A stretch of DNA of 64,000 nucleotides from JAFGSG01 sp964626055. Lineage in GTDB: Bacteria > Spirochaetota > UBA4802 > JAFGDQ01. The stretch covers positions 1 through 64,000 of the forward strand of contig CAZVDF010000009.1 of the NCBI GenBank assembly GCA_964626055.1, read 5' to 3'. Below the pieces are notes generated by a model that was not told the DNA's origin, ran no database searches, and saw only the letters and a program-made list of their open reading frames with translations. Position numbers and translations under genes: made by a program. Of this stretch, positions 1 to 8,771 are shown piece after piece; within the stretch, counting starts at the first letter, position 1; each line of letters begins with the position of its first letter.

Positions 1-51
1 CACGAGGATAGGGGGGAGGGAAATTTAATTTCCCAAGAATTCGGAAAGAGC

Positions 52-167
52 TTAATGTATTTGATGGCTTTTGCATCAGGTCTGAAAGGCGTCCTCAAAA
101 AATTTGTAATGTATCCCGCTTTATCGCTGAATATATAAATGTATCTGTAATTTTGAGACGACTACCA
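52..167. repeat. Partial copy of hairpin repeat family 1
   Basis: Positions about 68-105 match the element at 33023-33228 almost base for base (GCTTTTGCATCAGG followed by TCTGAAAGGCGTCCTC). The right part then resembles that element's right stem and end (TAATTTTGAGACGACTACC at 148-166 against TAATTTTGAGATGGCTTCT). The left stem expected upstream is not recognisable in bases 1-50. Either that half has decayed or been replaced, or it lies beyond the window. It sits just downstream of the M29 peptidase gene. Confidence 0.7.
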
Positions 168-170
168 GAA

Positions 171-1370
171 TTAATATTTAAACATCCCGTCTTCGTATAT
201 TATTCTTTTCTCTCCGTTTTTAAGTATTGCCGTCACGGTCTTTTTCTCTGTGTTAACCAGATCCCAGTGCAGCGCCGAGTCGTTAAAACCGAGCTTCTTT
301 TTTAATGCGGCCGTCAGCTTTGAAGGATCGCCGCTGTATGTATCGGCATACGACGCGCCGACTGCAATATGGCAGTTCCCGTTCTCTCCTCCGAAATTCT
401 CGTCAAAGAGAGTGTCGGCCATAAAACGGTCTATACGCGAGAAACGCCTGTCGGTTAACGAAAATTCTCCAACTTTTGAAGCGCCATTATCCATCCCGAT
501 CTGCTTTTCCGTGAACTCTTTTCCCGTTCCAGCATCGACTTTGATCACTGATCCTTTTTCAAAAATCAGGCGCACTCCTTCAACGTAATTTCCGCTTCTG
601 AAAGAAGGCTGGTCCGCATAATAAGTGCCTTCCGTACCGCGCCAGTCCGGCGAAGTAAACAGCTCAAAACTCGGTATATTGTGGCCCGAAACCCCTTTCC
701 ATCTTCTTTTCTCGCCGGGCGTAATCTTTAAATCAACATTCCGCGACTCGATATGAAAATAATTCACCTCTAAACTATTAAGCCATTTTTTAATTACGGC
801 GGCATTTTTTAAAATTGTATTCCATTCAGCAACCGGATCGTCTTTATCCAGATAGCATGCCCTGATAACCTGATCCGAATATGCGTCAATACTTGTCTTT
901 GCCTGTTCTGCCAGTTCCACAGTCGGCAAAGTACATAGAGTCCAGCTGTAAACGCCTTTCTGTTCGTTCTTATCCATGATATCGCGAAGAGGTTTTCGCG
1001 ATACGAGTACTTTGCCTATCCTCTTCGGGTCAATATCGCGCAGATGGGTAAGCGATTCTGGCGCTCTTAAAAAAATTCTGCCGTTTATATTTTGATAAAG
1101 CTCTTTATCTCCGGGTATTATAAATGAAAGCTGTTTGTCGCTGGCTTTTCTGTAAAAATTAAATTCCATCCCGAATGTAAGGCCCATGCGTGCGACAGGG
1201 AACATGCCAAGGTCCAGTATCTTTGAATATAATAATTCAGCCAGTTTTATCGAAAGCGGATCGTACTGAATGAGTACCAGGTCGTTCTTTTTAAATTTGC
1301 CCGTCCTCGCGGTTTTAAGTCCCCATAAAAGCACATCTGCATATTTTTGAAGCTGGATGTCGGTAAACAT
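171..1370 (-). CDS. M29 family metallo-aminopeptidase (AmpS/AmpT type)
   Basis: This looks like a cytoplasmic dinuclear-metal aminopeptidase of family M29, removing N-terminal residues from peptides. The 399-residue length is typical (about 400). Family landmarks are in order: GHNIPSFELFTSPD (first Glu ligand), VGEFSLTDRRFS (second Glu), DENFGGENGNCHIAVG (His) and LHWDLV near residues 367-372 (His and Asp). These are the expected metal ligands spread over the C-terminal half. The ATG start has CAGGAG about 9 bases upstream. It reads in the same direction as the small membrane-protein gene upstream (1400-1909), with a 29-base gap, so the two may be cotranscribed. Substrate preference cannot be read from the sequence. 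Confidence 0.88.
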   Translation of the reverse strand: MFTDIQLQKYADVLLWGLKTARTGKFKKNDLVLIQYDPLSIKLAELLYSKILDLGMFPVARMGLTFGMEFNFYRKASDKQLSFIIPGDKELYQNINGRIFLRAPESLTHLRDIDPKRIGKVLVSRKPLRDIMDKNEQKGVYSWTLCTLPTVELAEQAKTSIDAYSDQVIRACYLDKDDPVAEWNTILKNAAVIKKWLNSLEVNYFHIESRNVDLKITPGEKRRWKGVSGHNIPSFELFTSPDWRGTEGTYYADQPSFRSGNYVEGVRLIFEKGSVIKVDAGTGKEFTEKQIGMDNGASKVGEFSLTDRRFSRIDRFMADTLFDENFGGENGNCHIAVGASYADTYSGDPSKLTAALKKKLGFNDSALHWDLVNTEKKTVTAILKNGEKRIIYEDGMFKY

Positions 1371-1399
1371 TTAAAATTATCTCCTGAGAAAAATAATCT

Positions 1400-1909
1400 T
1401 TATAAATTCTTTATATTTATTTTTTTCGATGAAGAAAAATTTTTTAAATAAACTTCATCGAGTCTTTTCATGGTTTTTAATATTTCGTTTTTTACCCTCA
1501 GATCCCCGCTTGCATATTCTTCGGAAATGAATCTCAAAACCGCTTCTTTCTCGCCTGAATATCCCAAAAGCCAGATTATTAGAGGCTTAATTAATTCCGA
1601 TTCCTGCTTATACCTTTCGATCAGCAGATCGGTATCGATTATTTTATTGTCCAGAAGAGAATAATACCCTTCAAGACGCTCAAGTTCGTCGCTGCTGTAA
1701 AGCTGGTTTGCAGTTTTCAAATATTCAAAAGGCGGTTGATAGAACAGCAGAACAAATCTTTTGCCTTCCAGCAGCCCTGAAACTATGCGATTGCCGGTGA
1801 CGCGGCCGAGCGCATAACCGACGGTCAGAATTAAAAGAAAAAATATTATAATAAATATTTTTTCTCTATTGATTTTTTCACGTAATTCTATTAATTTACT
1901 GCGTATCAT
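1400..1909 (-). CDS. Hypothetical protein with one N-terminal membrane anchor
   Basis: I do not recognise the 169-residue product. Residues about 18-37 form one strong hydrophobic segment (KIFIIIFFLLILTVGYALG) after a basic N-terminus. The remainder is charged and probably helical, and would lie outside the cytoplasmic membrane. The C-terminus is Lys/Ser rich. HEAT-like spacing in residues 100-150 (LLGYSGEKEAVLRFISEEYASG) is a weak possibility only. It lies directly upstream of the M29 peptidase gene on the same strand, so the two could form a transcript. No catalytic motif is visible. Confidence 0.6.
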   Translation of the reverse strand: MIRSKLIELREKINREKIFIIIFFLLILTVGYALGRVTGNRIVSGLLEGKRFVLLFYQPPFEYLKTANQLYSSDELERLEGYYSLLDNKIIDTDLLIERYKQESELIKPLIIWLLGYSGEKEAVLRFISEEYASGDLRVKNEILKTMKRLDEVYLKNFSSSKKINIKNL

Positions 1910-1947
1910 TTAATTAAATTATTTATCATAGCTGAGTTTTTTAATTT

Positions 1948-1966
1948 AGAGTGCGTCCCAAAACCT
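1948..1966. repeat. Terminal repeat of hairpin family 2 (solo end)
   Basis: AGAGTGCGTCCCAAAACCT at this place is the exact reverse complement of the right end of the element at 55657-55913. No matching opposite end was found before the next gene, so this looks like a solo end or decayed copy. The rest of 1910-2218 is AT-rich with no gene seen. Confidence 0.65.
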
Positions 1967-2218
1967 CTTGTACTGTTTTATATTGTATGTAAGCAACGAT
2001 CATCGGCAAAGGGACATATCTAAAATTATGAACATAAGTAAAAAGATAAAATTTTTATGACTTCAAATACTTGATAATATTTCATTGTCCAGTACAATAG
2101 ACTTATTGCAAAACTCAAGCAAATAAAAAACAGTTAAGGGAAATTCCTATGATTTCCTGGTTTCGCAATATGTCCAATTTTTATGTTGATTGAATTCAGT
2201 ATTTTAACGGAAAAAAAT

Positions 2219-2920
2219 ATGTTCTTAATAATCGGGCACAGAGGAGCGGCGGGCTATGAGCCGGAAAACACTTTGCTTTCGTTTAAAAAAGCAATAGACC
2301 TTAAGGTCGATATGATAGAGATGGATGTCTTCAGATGCAAAACCGGCGAACTTGTGATAATACACGATAATTCAGTTAACAGGACAACAAACGGGAAAGG
2401 CCTCATCCGCGAATTAACCTTTAAGGAATTGCGCTCTCTTGATGCGGGAAAAGGTGAAAAAATTCCCGCACTGACCGAAGTACTGGATTTGCTGAATGCG
2501 AAAATTCCTGTAAATCTTGAACTGAAAGGAGAAAACACTGCCGGGCCGGTAAGCGAAGTCTTAATGTATTATATTAAGGAAAAAGGCTGGGCTTCCCCGG
2601 ATTTTTATATTTCTTCATTTAATCATCGTTTACTTCAGGAATTTATCGCTCTTATGCCGGAAGACGCAAAAGTAAGGATCTGTCCTCTTATCTACGGAAT
2701 ACCGCTGGACCTCGGACAATTTATTAAAACACTGAGGGCATATTCCGTAAATATATCTTCGGATTTTATTGATTTAAAAATTATAGATGAAGCGCATGCG
2801 CAGAGTATGAAAGTGTTTGTGTATTCCGTCAATAAACCGCGTGAAGCACTCAGGATGAAATCTCTGGGCATTGACGGAATTTTTACGGATTACCCGGATC
2901 TTTTCCAGAACTGCCGCTAA
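2219..2920 (+). CDS. Glycerophosphodiester phosphodiesterase
   Basis: This is a GDPD-family TIM-barrel enzyme, predicted to hydrolyse glycerophosphodiesters to glycerol-3-phosphate and an alcohol. Motifs are complete: GHRGAAGYEPENT at the N-terminus (general acid/base His, Glu), EMDVF (metal Glu/Asp), IIHDNSVNRTTNG (second catalytic His), NLELKGE, and a C-terminal VNKPREALRMKSLGIDGIFTDYP that closes the barrel. An in-frame ATG at 2183 would add 12 residues. I choose 2219 because the family normally begins a few residues before the HRG motif and a weak AACGG precedes it. No signal peptide is seen, so it is probably cytoplasmic. It converges with the HAMP-like gene, with only a few bases between the stops. 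Confidence 0.9.
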   Translation: MFLIIGHRGAAGYEPENTLLSFKKAIDLKVDMIEMDVFRCKTGELVIIHDNSVNRTTNGKGLIRELTFKELRSLDAGKGEKIPALTEVLDLLNAKIPVNLELKGENTAGPVSEVLMYYIKEKGWASPDFYISSFNHRLLQEFIALMPEDAKVRICPLIYGIPLDLGQFIKTLRAYSVNISSDFIDLKIIDEAHAQSMKVFVYSVNKPREALRMKSLGIDGIFTDYPDLFQNCR

Positions 2921-2925
2921 AAGCT

Positions 2926-3474
2926 CTATTTCTTCTTCTTTGCGCGGCCCCCGGCAAGCATATCCGCGAGCTGTGTGAACAATGCATAGAATTCACCGAG
3001 TTCGTCATGTTTCCTTAACGGCCTCGGATGAGGATATTTGCCGTTTAACATTTCTTTAATGTAATTGGACATTACGTATACAGGGCCCGAGATCCTATGC
3101 GTTTTTAATATAAGCATTATATATAAAATTATCCCCTGAACAATAATAAAAACAAATAATGCTATTAATAATATTTTGTTGTTCTGGGTAATATTTTCGG
3201 TGATTTTAAAATTATTTACATGATCTCTGGACATATTCCCGATCGCGGCTTTAAAAGATGGATCTTTTGCCTGCCTGGAACTGATTACCGCAAGCGCCTG
3301 AAATATTTTATCTTCGCTTTGAATAATTCCGTACATTTTATTATTGTTATACGCCATTGTAGAGGCAATAGCTATTACTACAAGAGCTGTCAGTATTGTA
3401 ACAAGGCCAATGACGCTGAAAGTTGTTTTGAATTGAAACTTTTTATCTACAACATATTGCCTTCTTTTATTCAT
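2926..3474 (-). CDS. Two-TM protein with a HAMP-like linker, no output domain
   Basis: The 182-residue protein has a membrane segment at about residues 17-42, a short extracytoplasmic loop with few features, and a second segment at about 100-123. A HAMP-like stretch follows (KTHRISGPVYVMSNYIKEMLNGKYPHP, with the usual P and DELGEFYALF second-helix end). It then stops at a Lys-rich tail without kinase, cyclase or MCP domain. Such free-standing HAMP proteins are seen in spirochaetes and related groups. It may act as a membrane partner for a separate signalling protein, but nothing here identifies one. AAGAGCTTATG at the start gives a weak ribosome site. Confidence 0.7.
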   Translation of the reverse strand: MNKRRQYVVDKKFQFKTTFSVIGLVTILTALVVIAIASTMAYNNNKMYGIIQSEDKIFQALAVISSRQAKDPSFKAAIGNMSRDHVNNFKITENITQNNKILLIALFVFIIVQGIILYIMLILKTHRISGPVYVMSNYIKEMLNGKYPHPRPLRKHDELGEFYALFTQLADMLAGGRAKKKK

Positions 3475-3684
3475 AAGCTCTTCTCCGTATTAAATTTTAA
3501 TTGAACTATTTTATTATACATGCTAATATTCATAATAGTCAATCTATTTTTGATTGATTAATGATTAACGCGGGCACTATGCAACATGTTAGATGAATTT
3601 TTATCTTGTAAATTAAAAAGAAGTAATATAAAATATTGATGTTTTAAAAAATATTATACAATTAAAATAATAAAAGGCGAAGCC

Positions 3685-4404
3685 ATGAAAAAAGCGAATT
3701 TAAAAAAAACCATCCGGATTTTTCTTTTAATATTAATAGTTACTCTGTTCTTTTCCCCGGGTATGATCATCTCCGCAAATAAGCTGATCGATGAAAGCAA
3801 GCTGATCACGGATAGCACGCTAAGATTCGTGACTCCTCCCGAAGATTTCAGAGCATATTTTATGCTTCAGTCGATCGATGATGTCACTGTTATTCTGGTC
3901 GGTAATTTTATTGACCCCGAAAAGGTAATTACTCTTATAATCGATGAAGGTTCGGACAATACCGTTGATAGCGTAATCGAATATTTTCCCGATACGAAAA
4001 AATTCAGAAGAACAAAAAAAATAAATTCCAGGTTCATTAAGTCCGATATTGCCGAAATGAAGAAAGATATTATCGAAGGAACAGTATTTGAAAAAAATTA
4101 TTCTTACCAGATGAATTCATTAAACGCTTTAAAAAAGAAGCTTGGCGAAGGCAAAGACATATACTTCACCGACGCAGGCACGCGTGTTGTTATAAACGAT
4201 CCCGAAACGGCAGCAACTGCAATGGCGGATTTTTTCTTTAAGATCAAAGAAGACAGGTATGATCTTAAATTTAAAACAATATATTATAAGCTGTACAACA
4301 CAAAAATACAACCGCCTCTTTCCTTTTCCGTTTATTGTAGAAATTCCAAAGATCCGGTTGTGGCAAAATACGTAAAAGAACTGTTGCCCCTGGTCCCAAG
4401 GTAA
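3685..4404 (+). CDS. Exported protein of unknown function
   Basis: The product has 239 residues with a clear signal peptide (KKTIRIFLLILIVTLFFSPG, then ISAN, residues 8-32). The mature part is a mixed alpha/beta protein without Cys or known catalytic motifs. Phrases such as RAYFMLQSIDDVTVILVGNFIDP and FFFKIKEDRYDLKFKTIYYKLYN suggest a small periplasmic beta-rich fold. A ribosome site (AAGGCGAAGCC) precedes the ATG. It converges with mazG. I do not recognise it and assign no function. Confidence 0.6.
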   Translation: MKKANLKKTIRIFLLILIVTLFFSPGMIISANKLIDESKLITDSTLRFVTPPEDFRAYFMLQSIDDVTVILVGNFIDPEKVITLIIDEGSDNTVDSVIEYFPDTKKFRRTKKINSRFIKSDIAEMKKDIIEGTVFEKNYSYQMNSLNALKKKLGEGKDIYFTDAGTRVVINDPETAATAMADFFFKIKEDRYDLKFKTIYYKLYNTKIQPPLSFSVYCRNSKDPVVAKYVKELLPLVPR

Positions 4405-4440
4405 AATAGCCCGTATTCCCGCAAGCATGAATGCAGGAGA

Positions 4441-5226
4441 TCATGAAAGAGAATCTTTTGCCTTTTCCCAGAGTTCATCCATTTCCGAAAGGCTCATCTC
4501 GTTTAAGTCTTTTTTTCTCTTTGCCGACTCCCTTTCAATGAATTTAAATCTGCGGATGAACTTTTGTATTGCGGAAGAAAGGGCTTCCTCAGGATTTATG
4601 TCGATAAACCGCAATATATTAACAATAGAAAAAAGTATATCACCTGCTTCCTCCTTCATTCTTGTTCTGTCCGTGTTTCTAAATACTTCTTTAAATTCGA
4701 TTAATTCTTCATCGAGCTTTTTAATGATATCTTCACCGTTTTCCCAGTCAAAGCCCACTCTTGACGCTTTCTGCTGGATGCGGTACGCTTTAAGAAGAGC
4801 GGGAAGCTGTTTTGGAACGCCGTCAAGTATGGACTCCCTGTGAGATTTTTCCTTCTTCTTTATTATTTCCCAGTTCCTGATCACGTCATGTTTGTCATTG
4901 ACTTCATCGCTTCCGAACACATGAGGATGCCTGCGTATTAACTTCTCTATTATGCCTTTTGCTACATCATCCATAGTAAATCCGCTCTTCCCGCGCCCGC
5001 GGGCGATCTCTGAATGGGCGTATATCTGGTAAAGCAGATCGCCAAACTCCTCCTTCATATGCTCATCATTTTCCGATTCTATAGCTTCATAAGCTTCGTA
5101 TGCTTCTTCTATAAGATACGGCATAAGGCTTCTGGATGTCTGCTCTTTATCCCACGGGCATTTTTTCCTGAGTACGGAAGCCAGTTCCATCAATATGTAT
5201 AGCGGCCTTTCTTCTTTAAATTTCAT
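4441..5226 (-). CDS. mazG: Nucleoside triphosphate pyrophosphohydrolase MazG
   Basis: MazG hydrolyses (d)NTPs to NMP plus pyrophosphate, for housecleaning of aberrant nucleotides. The 261-residue length fits the two-domain bacterial form. The first MazG domain carries EEAYEAYEAIE (about 40-50) and EEFGDLLYQI (about 59-68). The second carries DEELIEFKEVF and EEAGDILFSIVN (about 170-205). Both show the EExxE..ExxD magnesium-binding pattern. The N-terminal LRKKCPWDKEQT is the family's typical opening. AGGTGG precedes the ATG. A 39-codon ORF lies upstream in the same direction. Confidence 0.93.
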   Translation of the reverse strand: MKFKEERPLYILMELASVLRKKCPWDKEQTSRSLMPYLIEEAYEAYEAIESENDEHMKEEFGDLLYQIYAHSEIARGRGKSGFTMDDVAKGIIEKLIRRHPHVFGSDEVNDKHDVIRNWEIIKKKEKSHRESILDGVPKQLPALLKAYRIQQKASRVGFDWENGEDIIKKLDEELIEFKEVFRNTDRTRMKEEAGDILFSIVNILRFIDINPEEALSSAIQKFIRRFKFIERESAKRKKDLNEMSLSEMDELWEKAKDSLS

Positions 5227-5309
5227 AGTATTCCACCTTTAAAGTACTTAATGACTCGTATCCGGAAGCTCTTTTAGAAATGACAATCGCCTTATCCGTC
5301 TTCTGATAT

Positions 5310-5429
5310 TCATAGAATGCCTTTTAATGCATCCCGATAGCTCAGCAAAGTCTCCGGCGATTTCACTGACATATCAATAGCGTATTTTAAATCAAGACTT
5401 ATTCTATTTGACATTTTAAAGAACATCAT
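5310..5429 (-). CDS. Possible small protein ahead of mazG (39 codons)
   Basis: A strong AAAGGAG lies nine bases before ATGATG at 5429 on the minus strand. The ORF runs 39 codons to TGA (MMFFKMSNRISLDLKYAI at the start). After its end, another frame runs on toward mazG with protein-like composition (KAFYEYQKTDKAIVISK), so a frameshift in a slightly longer ancestral gene is possible. It diverges from the Sua5 gene. Evidence is the ribosome site and composition only. Confidence 0.35.
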   Translation of the reverse strand: MMFFKMSNRISLDLKYAIDMSVKSPETLLSYRDALKGIL

Positions 5430-5466
5430 AAAAAAATTCTCCTTTAATTAAAGGAGATCCCAAGCA

Positions 5467-6447
5467 TTGAATATTTTTCCGGCAGACAAAACGAATATAA
5501 AAAAAGCCGCAGGTATTATAAAGTCGGGCGGGATAGTCGCGTTCCCGACCGAAACGGTTTACGGACTCGGAGCGGACGCTTATAATCCGGTAGCCGTCGC
5601 TAAAATATTCGAAGCGAAAAAACGTCCTTTCTTTGATCCGCTCATTATACATATCGCTTCCCTGGCCGGCCTTGAAGAAATCGCGGAACAGGTCGGTCCG
5701 ACCGAGCGAAAGCTCGCTGAAAAATTCTGGCCCGGACCGCTGACGCTTGTGCTGCCTAAACGCGGTAAAGTCCCGGATATCGTCACATCCGGGCTGTCCA
5801 CGGTCGCAGTGCGCATGCCCGCTAGCGAGGCAGCTTTATCGCTCATACGGGAAGCCCGAACGCCCATAGCGGCGCCAAGCGCAAATCGCTTCGGCGGCAT
5901 AAGCCCCACAAAAGCGGAACATGTCTTTAAACAGCTCGGAGAAAACATAGATATGATACTGGATGGAGGCCAATGCACAGTCGGACTGGAATCTACAATA
6001 ATAAAGTCTGAGGACGGACAAACCGTGCTGCTTCGGCCCGGCGGACTTCCAGTAGAGGATATTGAAAAAATAACCGGTAAGATAAAGCAAAATTTTCCCT
6101 TGTTTGATCCTTCAGGCACCGGTAAAGCTGAATCCCCGGGGCAATTGCCTTATCATTATTCTCCCGTAACCCCTTTATCGCTTATTGAAGATTTAAACAA
6201 CTTTAAAACCGGTAATCTCAGAGCCGGATTACTCGCCTTTAAAAAGCCGGGAATGGATTTACCATTTGCAAAGACTGAGATCTTATCCGAGAACGGAGAC
6301 CTTAGGGAAGCTGCTGCCAACCTTTTTTCCTGTCTTAACAACCTTGATGCCGCAGGACTGGATATTATCTACGCAGAAAGAGTGCCGCTCTCAGGTCTGG
6401 GAATAGCAATAATGGACAGGCTTACCAGAGCGGCCGGAAGAAGTTAA
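5467..6447 (+). CDS. Threonylcarbamoyl-AMP synthase (Sua5/YwlC type)
   Basis: This enzyme makes L-threonylcarbamoyl-AMP from threonine, bicarbonate and ATP for t6A in tRNAs. The YrdC-fold domain (about 1-200) shows FPTETVYGLGADA, the KKRPFFDPLIIH region (substrate-binding KxR), ATVAVRMP-like TVAVRMP, and APSANRFGGISPT. Residues from about 230 form the extra Sua5 domain, giving the long 326-residue form rather than the short YrdC form. The start is TTG, with AAAGGAG eight bases upstream; no ATG lies before the conserved region. It diverges from the 39-codon ORF. Confidence 0.92.
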   Translation: MNIFPADKTNIKKAAGIIKSGGIVAFPTETVYGLGADAYNPVAVAKIFEAKKRPFFDPLIIHIASLAGLEEIAEQVGPTERKLAEKFWPGPLTLVLPKRGKVPDIVTSGLSTVAVRMPASEAALSLIREARTPIAAPSANRFGGISPTKAEHVFKQLGENIDMILDGGQCTVGLESTIIKSEDGQTVLLRPGGLPVEDIEKITGKIKQNFPLFDPSGTGKAESPGQLPYHYSPVTPLSLIEDLNNFKTGNLRAGLLAFKKPGMDLPFAKTEILSENGDLREAAANLFSCLNNLDAAGLDIIYAERVPLSGLGIAIMDRLTRAAGRS

Positions 6448-6708
6448 ATTTTTATTGACCTTTTAATAAAATCATTATATTATTTCGTCTTTACAAAGAG
6501 TGTGTTCGAAAATCCATTCATAATTGATATAGCTGAGTAATTGCTTGCTTCTATCTGTTCTGGGACATGTCAAAATAATAATAATTCCTTCCGGAGATGC
6601 AAAATTAAATTGAATTGTCCGAAAACATCTCGATTCTTCATGGAATTTTCAGAACGCCATAATACCCGTGTAAACAGTAAAGTTACATAAAAGGAAATTT
6701 TTGTTTTA
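6448..6708. other. Intergenic stretch with a degenerate family-2-like end
   Basis: 261 bases without a convincing gene. AGAGTGTGTTCGAAAATCC at 6497-6515 resembles, but does not match, the family-2 end AGAGTGCGTCCCAAAACCT. No second end was found. The rest looks like ordinary AT-rich spacer in front of tmk. Confidence 0.3.
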
Positions 6709-7317
6709 ATGAAAATAAAACTGCCTGTTTTTATGGTGTTTGAAGGGATAGACGGTTCCGGCAAGACAACCCTGTCCGAAATGCTGTTCGAATATCTTTC
6801 TGAGAACGGTATACCCACAGTACTTGGCAGAGAACCGACCGGCGGCCGTTGGGGCAACCGACTCAGAGCAATGCTTCAGCAGGATAATGCGGACGCGGCT
6901 GAATTACTCAATTTATTTATAAAGGACAGGGAGGATGACGTAAAAAGCATTATTCAGCCCGCTATTGAGAGCGGCAAAGCGGTCATTCTTGACAGATATT
7001 ACTTTTCCAACGCCGCGTATCAGGGAGCCATGGGAATTTCGCCTGCATCGATCATTCAGGAAAACAGAAAAAAAAATTTTCCTAAGCCCGACAGAGTGTA
7101 TTTTATCGATATTACTCCCGAACTTGCACTGAAGAGAATAAACTTTAGAAACAATCAAAAGGAAATATTTGAAAAAGCGGAATTTTTAAAAAAAGTAAGC
7201 GAAATTTATCATAAAATCGCAGACGGAAGTTTTGTTATAATTGACGGCTCAAAAACAACAGAAGAAATATCGGATATCATCAGGGATGACATTATTAAAA
7301 ACGTTAATATTTTATGA
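6709..7317 (+). CDS. tmk: Thymidylate kinase
   Basis: Phosphorylates dTMP to dTDP with ATP. The Walker A loop is FEGIDGSGKTT at residues 11-21. REPTGGRWG carries the dTMP-binding DR(E)P region. DRYYFSNAAYQG at 95-106 is the kinase DRY motif. A short LID (RINFRNNQKEIFEKAEF) follows. The 202-residue length is typical. AAAAGGAA precedes the ATG. Its TGA overlaps the ATG of the next gene (ATGA at 7314-7317), so tmk heads an operon with the two SpoIIE-like proteins, which is an unusual pairing. Confidence 0.95.
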   Translation: MKIKLPVFMVFEGIDGSGKTTLSEMLFEYLSENGIPTVLGREPTGGRWGNRLRAMLQQDNADAAELLNLFIKDREDDVKSIIQPAIESGKAVILDRYYFSNAAYQGAMGISPASIIQENRKKNFPKPDRVYFIDITPELALKRINFRNNQKEIFEKAEFLKKVSEIYHKIADGSFVIIDGSKTTEEISDIIRDDIIKNVNIL

Positions 7318-8771
7318 AATCAATTATTAAAAACATATTGTTTCACAGGCATATTAATAAAATTATCAATCTGACAATTATTTCCTGCTTCAATTTTATT
7401 TTTATATTGATTATATATTTTATTCTGGATTTTTTATTTCCTCTGATAACCGAAAGCAAATATTTTTTATTCTTTATTATTCTGATAATATTTTCATTAT
7501 TGCCAATTCTGAATTTTCTTCTGGATAAATTCGATTCCGTGATAAATCCTTCCGGATATAACGAAATATACGCTAAAACCGTTGAATCGGTATTGAACAT
7601 CGAATCGTTCGATGAGATATTGCTGAATATTTTCGGTCTGGTCATAAAATTGCTGAAGGCCGAGATCGGCAATATAATATATTACCGTGACGATAAGGAT
7701 GTGATCGATATTGAATATTATAATAATGAAACACATCTGGTTTTCCGGCGGGAAAAATCGGAAAGCGATAATATTCTGCTTAGACACATTAAAGGACCGG
7801 ATGATATCATTGTAAGCGCAAAAAAAACATCCGGAAGAAACAAAGATATTATAAGAGCTCTCGATATGCTCAGGGTAGACCTGGTTGTGCCTATTTTTTA
7901 TAATAATAAAATATCGGGGATAATCGCCATAGGCGGGAAAAAAGGATTCTCGGAAAGAGAGATTAAACTGCTGAAAATAATCGCGTTCAAACTGGCTCTC
8001 CTGTCTTCAAACAGTTACTATTTCAAAGAAATAAGAAAAAGAAGGGAGGTCGAAAAAGAATACGAGTTAACAAATAAAATACAGAAGCAGTTCCTTCCCG
8101 TACCGAGTCTGAAATCTGGAAGAATTGCGATCGAAGCTCATCATCATATCGCTTCCTCATTCGCCCGGGAATTCTACGATATTTTCATCAATAACGCCCT
8201 GCCGGACGATATACGGATATCCGCTTATCACTTTTTTGGAGATGTAAAAGAAACATCGATTTTCATGCCCGGCGTCCAGGCTATCCTGCAGAGTTTCGCC
8301 AGGCTCGGTTATTCCCCCAGAAAAACCATAACCAAATTAAAAAAATTCGTTAAGGAGCAGGATGTCTTAATCGGCGATCTGATGATTTTCCATTCTTCAA
8401 TAAAACAATCGGGCGAATTTATCTGCTATTGCTCGAATTACCCCTCGCCTTTTTATTATCAGAAATCATCCGGAAAACTTATCGGACCGGCAGTAAAAGA
8501 CGGCGGATTAAAATACATAAAAATTAAAATGAATCCGGGAGATATAATAATCGCGCAATGCAGCAATTATTACGAGATATTCAAATTAAATATTGAGCAA
8601 TTTCAAAGAATAATCAGGAAAAATGATTCTCTTCCTCTGAAGGAAATCAGGAACATCCTGGTGAAAATGCTCAATGATTACTATAAAATGAATAAAATAA
8701 AAAACATTGAGCATTATAAGGAAGGCGAAGACCAGCTGCTCATCCTCATCGGAACGGAGGATAAAGATTGA
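7314..8771 (+). CDS. Membrane GAF protein with a degenerate SpoIIE-like phosphatase domain
   Basis: The 485-residue protein has two membrane segments near the N-terminus (about 16-40 and 48-68), a GAF-like domain (about 80-235), a short coiled coil (KEIRKRREVEKEYELTNKIQKQFLP) and a C-terminal half that follows the SpoIIE/PP2C fold. The linker 'NKIQKQFLP' is the usual RsbU-type lead-in. The metal-binding positions are lost, however: SSFAREFYDIF stands where GGDFYDFF is expected, AYHFFGDVKE for GDVSGHG, and EDQLLILIG for the terminal DDxT motif. I infer a pseudo-phosphatase, perhaps a regulatory partner of the intact phosphatase that follows with a 4-base overlap (TTGA). Confidence 0.75.
   Translation: MKSIIKNILFHRHINKIINLTIISCFNFIFILIIYFILDFLFPLITESKYFLFFIILIIFSLLPILNFLLDKFDSVINPSGYNEIYAKTVESVLNIESFDEILLNIFGLVIKLLKAEIGNIIYYRDDKDVIDIEYYNNETHLVFRREKSESDNILLRHIKGPDDIIVSAKKTSGRNKDIIRALDMLRVDLVVPIFYNNKISGIIAIGGKKGFSEREIKLLKIIAFKLALLSSNSYYFKEIRKRREVEKEYELTNKIQKQFLPVPSLKSGRIAIEAHHHIASSFAREFYDIFINNALPDDIRISAYHFFGDVKETSIFMPGVQAILQSFARLGYSPRKTITKLKKFVKEQDVLIGDLMIFHSSIKQSGEFICYCSNYPSPFYYQKSSGKLIGPAVKDGGLKYIKIKMNPGDIIIAQCSNYYEIFKLNIEQFQRIIRKNDSLPLKEIRNILVKMLNDYYKMNKIKNIEHYKEGEDQLLILIGTEDKD

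Noticed and set aside
1..50. G-rich start of the window (GGGGGGAGGG then GGGAAATTTAATTTCCC) as a regulatory structure
   Set aside because: A short local hairpin at the edge with no gene context; too little sequence to judge.
5580..6119. 179-codon antisense ORF in the Sua5 gene
   Set aside because: Shadow of a well-supported gene; composition is Ser/Pro/Arg-rich with no motif.
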